A DNA stretch of 64,000 nt from positions 90,655 to 154,654 of the forward strand of contig NW_024468572.1 of NCBI RefSeq assembly GCF_001632365.1, written 5' to 3'. Origin of the DNA: Laetiporus sulphureus 93-53. Taxonomy: Eukaryota > Basidiomycota > Agaricomycetes > Polyporales > Laetiporaceae. A program made the translations under genes and the position numbers. The notes under the pieces were generated by a model. That model was not told the DNA's origin. It was given only the letters and a program-made list of their open reading frames with translations, and did not search any database. Of this stretch, positions 22,793 through 34,300 are shown piece by piece (position 1 is the stretch's first letter; each line of letters starts with the position of its first letter).

Positions 22793-25582
22793 TAGTCTGC
22801 TTTTTGACGCGGGGGTCTTGTCGAGAGGTCAGTTTTTTCGAGCGGAGATATAAGTCTATTATGGGCAGGCTTTTCGGACTTTGTAATCGGGTGTAATGTT
22901 CACTACTAGAGTTACATTTATTATGTATCGCCCGCCACATTGCTTCTTATGCCATGTCTGATGATCCTGCTGCTGCCATTCACAATACTGCCAGTTCTGG
23001 CTCATTGATGCTCGATGATCTGTAATGCAGTGAAGCTATTCAGCTCCTACAGCAACCCATGGATTCAACTAGGGCATGGACAGGATACTTGGTGAGATTC
23101 AGAGATGCAGCTGGACAATCAACTCCTTTCTGCTCGAACTCTTCACTCTGCCCCTGCACTCTCGAAAGGGAAAAGCTACTATGTCAGTGTCCCTTCAGAT
23201 AGTATCAGAATTTTTCCATGGAGAAATGAGCATCAAGGCTTGCAATTTTCATTTCACAATGTTCCAGAACATTATTGGTATGTGGCTCTTCGCTCATACT
23301 GCACATCATGGGATTTATGTGGTATGAGGTCAGTTTGGACTATCCATCTCACATCTTGTACACATCAGCACTGGGTCCGCTAGCCTCCCTCTTCACCTCT
23401 GCCAAGGAGGTTTTGCATGTCAGTAGACCTTCTTGGGAAGTCCAATCATATTGTAGATTATCGGACTCTATTGAAGTTTTACTAAATGACATAGCAGATA
23501 GAATAAGTACATAGCTAAGGGAGTGATTACACAAGTGGGTAGAGAATGCGAAGAAACAAAGCGCATCTAAGCATGCGCTTCAGACGCGTCGCGACGCGTC
23601 GAACAAAGTTGTGCCTTATTTGTATTTGCACGTGAGGTCGGAGTTCACTTTTTGCCGACCCCCCGACAAGGACCCCCAATACACCGCCACTCCTACCCCA
23701 GCTGGCCGCCAGCTGGTTGAGCCAGTGGCGCCAGACCGGGTGCCCAGCTGGGACAGACTGGGCCCCACATGGCCTCCACATTTGGAAGCAGAATGGGGCT
23801 GCGCTGAGTCCATACCCACGCATCTCCAGCTGGGGCCAGCAAAGGGGGGCCACCGGGATTCCTCATTATAATATAGTAATAAATTGTATGATATCATCAT
23901 CATATTTTCCTCAGCTGTGTGGCCACTATGGGCCACAGCACTGCAGTTTTTCGAGAAGAAACAGAGTACGATAAAATTAGAGTGACCAAATGCCATACAA
24001 CAGCGCAATAATAATGCATTGACAGAACCTTGTACACGCCAAACCTTCCGACTTCCAAAGCTTCGACACCCTTTGTCCCCTTCAGCACTATCACCCTCTC
24101 CATCCTTCTGGCATGATTCCTCTACATGAACTGTCAACAGCACCGTCAGAAATCGAATAACAACCAGGGTGAGTGAATACATACCTATTCGAGCTATCGG
24201 CGTTTATTGCCTTTGGCGACCCATATGAAATCGTGCGCTGGCCGTCGTGCGATCTGTTTGAAGTAGATTATGATTAGTACAAAAGCTCCGCGAGCGGCCC
24301 CCATTACAATGACGCAGCTATCCTGCGGAGCAGACAGCTCAGGGCTAAATAGTACATATTGCAATGCTTGGATGCGACCAACAATGATGCGGGTATTAGC
24401 CTTGCGGAGCAGACAGCTCATTGCATCCAGCCTTCAATGGTGGAAAAGGGTCAGCAGCAAAGATTTTCTTGTTTCCAGCCTTTCTCATTGTGCTTTGCAC
24501 CCGAGAGCAGTGAATCTTGCCATAGCAGAAAGCAGGGACTTCGTGCAACAGAGACCACAGCCAGGCAGGCAAACATTTACAGATTCCGAGCACAGATCAG
24601 GTGAGCATGAACACAGAGCATTTGATGAGATAATGGCTTGTATGCACAGAGACAGGAGACATTAAAGAGAATCGTGCGGCAAAGTCTTCTGGCAAAGTGT
24701 TGCGCTCGAGTCAAACGAAATATTTGTGAGGGTCACGTGGTCTCCTTCCCCATCGCTGCGCAAGATCCTACCGCGCAATCTAACCAAGCCTGTCTCATAC
24801 TTGCAAAACTGGTTGGCTGCACATATAAAGATGGCAGCAACTTTGCGTGGAGTGCAGGATGTGAAGCGTACCAAGGAGGCCACAGCACGCAAGGAACGGG
24901 CAGATGTGAGGGCAGCAATGAAGGCAGGAAAAGTATCTGACACAGCAGCGGCAGAACGAGATGCAGGCGAGGAAGGTTTAATAGAAAGCAGTCAGCTTGG
25001 AGGATTTTTGTCGCATGATGCTAATACTGAATGAATATTGGATATTTTTATTAATACAAGGACTATCATCTACGAGATTTCGGCGCTTAATGCTTGCAAT
25101 GTAAGCGAAAACGCACATTGGATTGTAGGGCAATTTCTGGCAATCGAAATGACCTACAAAAAATGGAGCCCTTTCTCGAGACATTTCCCCAGCTGATAAA
25201 ATTGTTTTTACGTGATGAACGACTATTATAACGTGCCATGCTGATTGCGCGAACATCCGTGTTTGAGCGCTTGCAGGACATCAAGTGCCACCTGTAGTGG
25301 ACTGGATGGGCCATCTGGCATTCAGATGGACCCATCTGGTCCTGCGGTGGCTAAGGTGTGGAGGTCAGCTGGCGCTGACCAGATGGGCTCACACTGGGAA
25401 CAAAGTGGCCCCAGCTGGCCAAGCCCAAATGGCTCCCGGCCGACGCGTCTATGTGGGGAGGCATGGCGTGGGATTGGCGGTGTAGAAAAGCAGAGGTCAG
25501 ACAAGGATATCCAGAGCGTTCCCGCGGAGGTTTGAAGGAATTGCCTCGTCTGCCCACGGGAGACTACGCCCGCGGGCGACTC
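22793..25582. mobile_element. About 2.8-kb insertion in the promoter module of F-box copy 3 (probable DNA transposon remnant)
   Basis: Defined by comparison: module B of copies 1 and 2 is continuous, but in copy 3 unrelated DNA separates the halves. The ends carry an imperfect inverted repeat (left ccgcccgcgtagtct near 22790-22805; right agactacgcccgcggg near 25560-25576). I find no clear target-site duplication. Inside are three weak open regions on the plus strand (about 23275-23514, 24638-24940 and 24829-25034, the last with a charged KRTKEATARKERADV segment). Two GC-rich segments rich in ccagctgg and tggcc also occur (23640-23860 and 25290-25460). No transposase motif was recognised, so the superfamily is unknown and it is probably non-autonomous or decayed. 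Confidence 0.5.
23583..23600. repeat. 18-bp perfect palindrome
   Basis: gacgcgtcgcgacgcgtc is its own reverse complement. It lies inside the insertion, beside another imperfect inverted repeat (gcgcatctaagcatgcgc at 23561-23578). It could be a protein-binding site or part of a subterminal structure of the mobile element. Confidence 0.7.
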
Positions 25583-25674
25583 TAAGCCACAACGCCACAT
25601 TCTCTCCTTGCCTGTTCCTGCCACCTCAATAGTCCTCGTAGAGCACTGTCGTCGCAAATTCGACTTGATTGACA
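25583..25674. repeat. Upstream module B of F-box copy 3, right part (5' leader)
   Basis: Matches the last 85-90 bp before the ATG of copy 1 (14924-15007), with cgccacattctctccttgcc, ctgccacctcaa and tcctcgtagagcactg in order. The core promoter or leader of copy 3 was therefore kept although the more distal module was pushed about 2.8 kb away. Confidence 0.6.
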
Positions 25675-27510
25675 ATGTCACGTCAGGAAGGTGGTGAAAA
25701 GTTATATTCACTCGAAGAATTGAGTATGTCGGACTTGATCAAGATACTGTCTTCCAAGTTTGAACAAACCGACGCTCGCCAACGGTGCGTCCCTGCCCAC
25801 CCTGATCGTACCGTCATTCATACTGATCTTGACCTCAGTGCGTTCAGGATACTTCATGTCAGTAATGCTTGCTTTGAATCTAGCTCAACGGACTGAGATA
25901 ATGGCATATAGCTCAAGGATCTTGAGGGGCTGATCAAGGCAGCCGAGACTACGGTCCAAGCTAGGCGGCGCGACCTGAATGCCCGCGTCGCGATCAACCG
26001 TCTTCCTGCCGAAGTGCTCCGGGAGATATTTGTGACGACTTGCACCGTCAAGCTAGCTGAATACAGATCTAAACACTATCAATGCAACGACATAACGACC
26101 GTATGGAACCCAACTTGGATTGAAAAGGGCAGAGCAGTCAGTCTCATGCTTGTCTGCTATCGTTGGAAAGAGATCGCCTCGGGGATGCGGGAGCTCTGGA
26201 ATGGCATTGAGACATATTGGGAACATAAAGATCGTATCTTGCTGGAGAGGTCCGGCCGAGGCCCGCTCAAGGTGCTGGCTTGTGACGAACTCGAACCCTC
26301 TTATGCTGTTGCGCATGCTCTCTCAAATGTGGAGTATTCGTCCCGAATCCAAGGGTTGTACTGGATATGGCCCTTAGCACGTCGCAACAGAGAATACCTT
26401 GGAATGCCAGCGCCCTCGCTGAGGTCTCTTGTGTTGCAAGATGACCAAAGTCGTATGCCAGATGGGACACTTCAACTCTTCGACAACCACACCCCGTGTC
26501 TGGAGCGCCTGTCACTGTCACATTTGGGTTGGCTTCCCAGCAATGCGTTCGCCAAACTGACGTTCTTGGCTCTCGACCATTGCAATATACCGAAAGCTCC
26601 CATCAAGTTACACAATTTGCTTGTTGGAACACCAAATCTAGTCGATCTCATCCTGCGAAATGTAATCGACAGTAGCTTCCCGCGAGTGCGATTGGAAATT
26701 GAGGCTGCGGACATGAAGACTGTGTCGCTCATCCGGTTGCGCCGGTTGCTCATCGAGTCTATGTGGGCCGATGACATCGATAATGTCTTCCGGGACGCTC
26801 GGCTAAACGAAGACATGTCCGTCTCGATCAAAGCTATGTGGACGCACAACGATGACCATCGAATTTTGGAATTGGTATCCACTTGGTCATTGAATGTCTT
26901 GAAGCAACCCAAGGAACTGCATTTCCAGCCGCACGTTGCCATCGTCACTGGAGCCTCTTCTGGTCTTCGTTTCGAGGTCGATCATTGCATGATCCTCGAG
27001 GATTGGACTGCATTCAACTGGGCATGGACCCTTCCCCTTTCCAGCATCTCGCACTTGTGCACGTTTGAGTGGGACGCATGCCAGGGGCCCGATCTTGAAC
27101 GTGTCCATGACCTTCTCAGGCAGACGACCGCGCTTGAAACACTATCCGTCCACATTGAGGGCCTGACGAAGATCGTCGACGCACTTACACTCTTCCGAGA
27201 CCCGACCGACCCGCCTCTCTGTCCCACACTGACTACGCTGCGTGTTGCCATCCGGAAAGATAGTGACTGCGACATCATCCTGGACTCGGTCCTCCTGCAT
27301 CGTGCGCAGCTTGGCGTCAAACACCTGTACGTCGGTCTGGTCAATCCTGAGAATGGGCACTGGACACCTCGTCAAACTGTGAAGGACCAGCTGCAAGACA
27401 ATTTCGAGTCGGTGAATTTTGAGACGCTGTTGTACGACAAGGCATACGGCATCACTTTGCCGCTGGTTTGCGATGAGGAGGCACATGCTTTTTGGCCGCC
27501 CTGGCTTTAG
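25675..27510 (+). CDS. F-box/LRR-like protein, tandem copy 3, 593 aa
   Basis: Third member of the tandem family, likely an SCF substrate receptor. Exons 25675-25857 and 25912-27510, with the intron (gtcagt...atatag) at the shared position. Layout: N-terminal segment (SLEELSMSDLIKILSSKFEQ), LKDLEGLIKAAETTVQ, F-box-like motif INRLPAEVLREIFVTT, V-C-xx-W-xx-IA, LELWNG-type segment, then leucine-rich strands (PSLRSLVLQDD, PCLERLSLSHLGWLP, LTFLALDHCNI) and the conserved end PLVCDEEAHAFWPPWL. It is the longest copy: it keeps both segments that copies 1 and 2 each partly lost. There is no frame damage. Its distal upstream module is displaced by the insertion at 22.8-25.6 kb, which could have changed its expression; that is inference. 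Confidence 0.82.
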
Positions 27511-29216
27511 ACGTTATGTAGGCGAGAGACGACGGTCAAGATACATTCCGGCCTCCCGAGGACACGCCGAATGATGATATATGCACGTAATGATCATTTC
27601 GCAAAAATCGTTGCATGTATCGGCTCCTCTAGCTGCGATGCCTCCATCAATAGCATAAGGCGGAAGAGAAGCACACGTCTGAAGAAAAGATCGCCACCTT
27701 CGGGTGATGGTGCACAGCAGAACTACCCCCGAACCAGCAACATTGTGTAGGATCCGCTGATACCGCTGACAAGACCGTTTCAAGACGTTTTTTTTTCTTT
27801 CATGCTCAGGCTCTAGATCATCTTCAATAGAATAAAGCAGGAGCCCGGATGGGAAGGCCAGCGGTACATCATGCTCTTTTATAAAATTGAAGGAGATGGC
27901 GTACTGCCCAGGATGGCGATAATGCAAAGTCCGCCAGCATGTTGGCGACTTGGTCTCATTCAATGTATGTGAAGGTTGAAGCGTATCCGCACGTGGCTGC
28001 CAGTCCTCAGGCACCACTTATGCATCCGTAGACCAGAAGTCTCCAAGAAAAGGTCAGCGACCATAACCCCGGCCCAATTAGGGTTGTGTAATAACTCATT
28101 TCATCATTGGCACTCCAGGCAGAGAGACCACCTCCGACTATAAGGTGCCAGTGGCAGGGCAATGAGCGAAACTTTGAGTAAGCCGCAGAGAGCTAAATTC
28201 AAAGGAGAAAGCAATCCCGAAATGTCCGAAATTTCGCAGACTACTGCCGAGTAAAGAGTCACGTATCGCACCCGACGCGGGCGTTGAATAACGTGGTTAC
28301 CATAACGGGTATGTGGCCCACCCGACGGGCGCGGCGGGCTTGTACGCTTCAGCAGCACAAGTCGCTGGGCATTCATTATGAAACTGTCGCAAATAGATTC
28401 CTCCCGCGATACTCATGCCAAGCCCGCTTGCCCAAGCCCTCTCAGATCGAGATTTTCAACGAGTAAGATGAGATCCTAACTCCTGAGTAGAGCCTAATTT
28501 TCGAACATCAAAATAGGCTTGAAGCTCGACAAAGCCGGCCTTGTGAGGAAAGGTCGTTCTGGTATTCCCCGACCGCAAATGGTACTTGATGCGTACTAGT
28601 TAGACAGCAACGATGCCTTGGACGCTTGCAAGGCATGCGGACCTGCAGTTTTCCCTTCCTACAGCGCGTGTTTCACGCAATTATGCAACGCGCTGTAAAG
28701 GGTTTTCTCAAGTTTCTCCTCAAATCATCGTGCCGAACGTGCGAAGCTTGGGTGTGGAGTGGAAGTTCCATAAAGCAATGCACCGAGATGATTGTCGCTG
28801 TGGCTGGTAGACTACCGCGCTATCCTGCGCCAGTTCGAGCTCGGCTGTAGGGTCAGCTGATCGCCTTAAGCATCCTCTCTAGTCTTTGCCGGCCCTTGCG
28901 TTCCCACCACACGCTTACAGTTGCCCATCGTCATTACCCACCTTTCCAACACCCCAAGAGCTCGACGTCATGAAATGGCATTAACTATATACTACGTAGA
29001 TGGATACATTCTTACACTCCAACAACATTGCTACTCGTTCCCAGCACTCGTGCATTCAGACATTAAGACGTAACGCGTTAGCCGTGAGACCCCGACGATA
29101 TACATACAAAGGGCGAACTTCGGCGATGTATAGTCCCCACAAAGCAAGCTCCGCGATGCACAATCCAAACAGGTCGCGGCGTTCACCCCACAGCCAGGCG
29201 AAACGACAGCAGACGC
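27511..29216. other. Intergenic, no gene recognised
   Basis: About 1.7 kb between F-box copy 3 (+) and the transporter (-). Open frames up to 167 codons on the minus strand (28017-27514) show no motif and no splice continuation. The first part is 3' flank shared with copy 2. Nothing else can be supported. Confidence 0.4.
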
Positions 29217-31356
29217 TCATACGGGGGATGTGCACCCGAACGACGTCGCCGCGCCAGTCTTGAACGTCTCCTGGATCGCGATGCCCGAGCCGTACATGCC
29301 AAGCGCCGCCATCGTCAACGACGCTAGGAACAAGAAGAAGTTGAAGATTTTGAACAGCCGCATCTTCCATCCGCCCGTCCAAATCGCCTTTTTCCAGTTA
29401 ATCTTGCCCTCAGGCGTGCGCCCGTCCAAGAGCACGTAGTACCCGAAGATCAGCAGCGGCGGGAACGTGTACGTGAACTGCATGATGCACACCGCCGCGA
29501 CGAGGCCCGAGATCGTCTGCACCTGCGGGATGGCCGCGCCGACGATGAATGCGAGCGCCCAGTACAGGAGAACCATCGCGGTCCAGATGAACTGGCCCTT
29601 CTTGCTCATCAGCGATGGTCCGTTGAACATGTCCTCGACGATGCTGTAGTACGCGACCTTGATGCCGATGTTGCCATACAGGCCCGCGGCGATGATCCCA
29701 GTGATGAGAGCCATGACATTACCGACGGTCTGCCACGCGTATTTCGAGACGCCCTGGTACGCGAGCGGAAGCGTGAACTGGCCCTGAAAGGAGTACACGA
29801 AGAGGCCTGCGGGCGCAAATCAGCACCCTCGCACACGATCTTAAGCAGGAGACGTGCACGTACCGTACATCATATAGGCGACATAAATCAGCAGCTGGGC
29901 GGAGCACATGCCCTTCCAGAAGTCCCATGGCCGGCGCATCTCGGCAAGCATCTCAGGGAAAATCATCGCGCCACCATATGCTGCACAAAACATCAGCACG
30001 CTCCTCTCCGAGACGTCACGCGACACTCACCAAATACCATGTTCATGATGCCGTTCACCTTGTTCGAGAGCGTCTCGTGTGTAAACGCCACGCGCTCAAT
30101 GGGGCCAATGCTGATACCATAGGCGGTCTTCGCGGAGGCATAGTTCGGCGGCGAGTGCGCGACGAAGCCCATCGAGACGAAGATGATAAGCAGATTGACC
30201 CATACGGCGCTATTCGCGAGCCAGCCGTACGACTTGAGCGTGCGGATCTGCCCGATCACCATACCCACTCCGGCCCAAATGACGATGCATACGGCGAAGC
30301 AGAGCTGGCGGGCATGTTTCAACAAAAAAAATGAGGTGCGAGGCGTGATACTCACGTGTGCCTTGGTGATCTGGCTCAAACTTTGGCCGTTGCTCAGGCA
30401 GAGCGTGCCGACGTTGATGATAAGCTGTATGCTCTGCAAGATACTGACAACATGCCGGCTGACGCGACCGAATATGCGCTCGGAGATATCTGAATAGGTC
30501 TTGATGGGGAAGACGTCCGAGTCGAGCTTGAGGAAGAGCCACCAAAGCAGGAGACCAGTATAGCATGCAGCAGCGCCCATCTAGCGGGTGCATATTTGAC
30601 CGAAGGCGGAGTCAGGTACAATCAGCACGGAAGGAACACGGGAGGCGGTGCAAACGTTAGATAAGAAGTGACGTCAAAAAAGGGCCGGAGTGTACGCACG
30701 ACGGTGTAAAGGATGACGCCGGGAACATAGCCAACCTGGCTTATCGCATATGGCGCGTTGAACGCTACACACGGTCACTCAGCTTCGCTACTCGGGAATA
30801 TTATGCAATCATACTCACGACCAAGAATATCGGTGGTGATGAGATAGAAGACGGCCGCCCACTGCAAATTTAGAAAATCGATTAGCAATAGATGAGGAGG
30901 GAGGAAATGAGAGGACGCACTGAAGCAGAGCGAAGGGCCCTGCGAGCATTAATGCGCTCCTTCTCCTCGGCAGTAAGTGCCGCCTCGGAGACGATGGCGT
31001 CCTTCGTGGTCTTTCTGCGTGCACAAGGGTCCCTTCAGTAAAACCTCACTTGATCCACGGCTTGAATCGCGCACTCACTCATTCTGGGATGCCGAGTCGG
31101 GGGTGGGAGGAGCGTCGCCAGCGCCATGGCCAGAGTCTTCCCACTGGCGTTGGCGCCTTGCAGCAGCGAGATAGTCGTCGAATGTGACCTTGCCATGGTC
31201 TGTATGAAGTATGTGCAGGCCGCGCGGATGTGAGTGATCCATTGCGGGAGAAAGAGGAAAGCTCGTACGGTAGTCATGTGTGGGCTCGAAGAAATCCTTG
31301 CCGTTCTCTTCCTTCTCGAGGCGGGGGTCGCCGTCGAGGTTAGCACCGTTGTACAT
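29217..31356 (-). CDS. Amino-acid transporter (AAAP/Aa_trans family), 561 aa
   Basis: Multi-pass membrane carrier, probably moving amino acids across the plasma or vacuolar membrane with protons. Eight exons: 31356-31079, 31014-30921, 30861-30819, 30764-30700, 30580-30356, 30304-30031, 29980-29864 and 29806-29217. Introns are 50-64 bp except one of 119 bp, and phases fit throughout. A hydrophilic N-terminus of about 120 residues (TTKDAIVSEAALTAEEKERI) is followed by about 11 hydrophobic segments. These begin with WAAVFYLITTDILGPFNAPYAIS (the family's first helix, with its N-A/G-P-x-A core split over exons 3 and 4) and continue with ACYTGLLLWWLFLKLD, FAYGGAMIFPEMLAEM (the typical F-x-YGG/GH-xIFPE motif) and the final FFLFLASLTMAALGMY. 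The ATG at 31356 is the first in frame. Substrate cannot be told from sequence. Confidence 0.87.
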
Positions 31357-34300
31357 GGCGGTGTCGAGATATGGGAGATGGTCTGCTTGCGTTCAACGAA
31401 GAACGGGAGAAAGCAGATGTGTTCGCAGTTGCGGTGCGTGGGGAAAAGCGTGCGTGCGAGCGCTGACAGGACGGGAAGTGTGGTACATATGGTGCACGTC
31501 TTATCAGCGGGCGGTCGCGAGCACATGGGTGGTCTCAAAAAAGCATGCCACTGAGCAGCCGAGGCCAATCAACGCTGGCGCAAAATAATGCTGCAGCATG
31601 TGGTGCGCCGCTCGATCGGTGACCCGGATCGGCAAGATCGGTTTCCCCGCATGGCGTGCCCGGCCAGATCCTCTCCCGATTCCTCCCACCGCCGCCTCCC
31701 ACCCGAGGGCAACGACGACGACAAGGGCGCACACAGCACACGGGCACCTTGCGACGCCCTGGCTGTCGACGCCAGCGAGCTGATGGCTACATGGCAAATC
31801 CACAGTGCCCGTTCCAGAGTATCAGGCCAGATCGGAGGCAGTCTCGCCGTGGCCCCACCTCACGCACGACGGCGGCTGCTCCGACGTCCCGACACCAACC
31901 GACAGCGCCCTTGATGGTGCGCCTTAAGCTCCGCCTTCCACATGCGCAGCCCTTATCTTCATTTTCCATGCTGCACCCATTTCGATATTCCCCGGCCCCG
32001 ATCATCATCGCGTGCGCGCTTTGCAAATTGGCGCAAGCCCACGCCAGGGCACACGACCGTCTGCCGTCCTCGATCCTCCTGGGCTCGCCTCCTCCCTCCC
32101 AAGGTGACCGTTGTTGCGCGTACGATTGCTCGCAGATGAACGCCCTGCCTCCCGCCTGCCCTCGTCGCTAATCAATGTGTCACCTGCTGACCCGCTAGTG
32201 TCGCCCTGGCGGCTGTGACCTCCACCATCTGTCAATCACGTCAAAATGGACTGTCGCTGGGAATTTGCGGACATGAGGACACCGTCCATGTCTAATACTC
32301 GAGCCCTCCCTGAGACTCGGCCAGCTACGCCCTCGCACCGCGATGCTTCGGCTCTTACACAGGGACTTTACACGTTTCAGCTAGCCTTGTTCAAGTCCTC
32401 GCCATCTGCACTCCGCAGGCGCAGCCCGATCACCACAATAGAACGGGCGACAAGATCCGGATGCGCATCATCGCTGCTCGATGATAAGCGGTCGAGAGCC
32501 TGACCAGAAAAATGTTTTCGTTCGACGGTGCGCACGTCATGGCGCGTGACCGTATTTATGGACCATCGAGAGGCCATCTTGCGCAAAATTGATCGCATTC
32601 GCCATCCACCAGTTCTTGAATGCATGAACCACCAGCCGTATTGCGACATTTTCTTGCTCGCTCCACCGGGTAGCAGAGCGTGCATCGACAGCCGATCCAC
32701 AGGGACCATGACGTGGGCCCGAAAAGTCCACTCGTTTCGTTCGTCGCACTGGGAGGCTGCGGCACAATATGTCGATTATGCTGTCCCTGAAACGCCGACG
32801 CGAGGTTGTCCAATGTCTGCTCAGTCCACATGCCGGTGATTCGGATCTGTCAACTGATATGCAGGTGAGACGGTAGGTGGCGGCGCAATGCGGCCTCTCC
32901 GCCTGAGCGGTCACATCACATGATGGATGGGGATGTACAGCCCCTTCGGAGCGTTGTCTCGCCGCATAGCCGTCAAGCCCCAAGAGGAACGGTGAGTTGC
33001 TCCTGTCAGACCAAGCGGGACGTGAGAGGCTGCTTCAACGCGAAGCCGACAATGCTCTTTCCGCTGCCCCTTCTCAGGTGCGCGTGCGCGCTACGGGTTC
33101 TGTTTGAGTCGGGGAACTGTGGCTGCGCGCATACATGAGGAGGAAAGACATGTGGACCGCCGTCGTTCGTCGCTCGGCTGGCATGGGACGTCGCGCGAGC
33201 TTGCCGAGCTCGAAGATTGGACGGGTGCTAATGACCTGGTGGGTCAAAGCTGGTCTTTCTTCAGGAGGATGGAGGACAGCCTTTAAGGAGAGTCCATGCG
33301 AGCGACCTGTGTCGTCGGTCTAGTAGCCAATGGAGATCGCTCATCGCTCATCGACATCGGTCCCGTCGCCGTTCGGTATCAAAATTCAAGTTTTGAGGCT
33401 TTCTATGCATCGAGAGTCATACGACTGGCAGGCGACAACGCGAGAGGACATCGGTGAGCGGCGCAGAGCTCATCGCAGAGGAGAGAGGGAAGGGGAAAGA
33501 GGGGAAGCGGGCGTTCGTCGCTCGAAGTGCGAAGGATCCTTCTTATCTACGTGCAGGTACCAGTGTGACGCGATTGTCAGATTTAGAGTTATGCAGTGAA
33601 GAGAGACGAACGGGAGAAGTTACTCGGCTTGAGGCATCACATCGGGAACAAGATGTTGAAAAGGGCAGGTCGATTACCATGTATGGTCATCAGCGACTTG
33701 ATTGATTTTACAGGTGTCAAGAATGTCCTTCTCAAATGAAATCTCACACGGTCTCCATCGGGCGGTCTCGGTTGGACTCATGCCAGGCGGCGAGGCTCTT
33801 GTCCGTCGTACAACGGATCGCTGGGTGCGCACGTGAAGGCTAGCCACCTGCAGTAATATTTGTTACGGCTTCAGTTCAAGACCCTCTACGGATGACATGC
33901 GCTTAGACGAACAGAGTCATCTGTCCATGCTCCTTTCCATCAATCATTTCCCTCACATGCTCGTAGCTAACTTGGAAGGCATCAAGGAAAAAGGCCGATA
34001 TCAGTGGCCAAGGCGATCCGGCTTTGCGCAATGCAAGGATGCCTCGCACATCACCAAACGTAGTGCCACCAAGTCACCAGTGAGAGCATGCACCGTCAAA
34101 GATGCTCGCTGTCTCCGGTAATGCCGCCACGCAACTGCTCTGGCAAACCACCTGAAGGGATCGGTGAGTCCGTCACGTATGCCAGCTTCCAATGCTAAGT
34201 TTAAATCATAAATCAAGGACAGGCGCCGCAATCATCGCCATCATGGACTCATAGAAGCTGAGCACAGCATTAAGCTCTCCTCCGAGGAGCACATCACTAC

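Noticed and set aside
23275..25034. Transposase gene inside the 2.8-kb insertion
   Set aside because: The open regions lack a DDE/RNase H-like or zinc-finger signature that I can recognise, and they are in different frames.
27514..28017. 167-codon minus-strand frame downstream of F-box copy 3
   Set aside because: No motif. It lies in 3' flank partly shared with copy 2, where no equivalent frame was noted, so it is unlikely to be a gene.
31588..32171. Pro/Arg-rich plus-strand frames
   Set aside because: Low-complexity translation of C-rich promoter-like DNA; several frames are open together.
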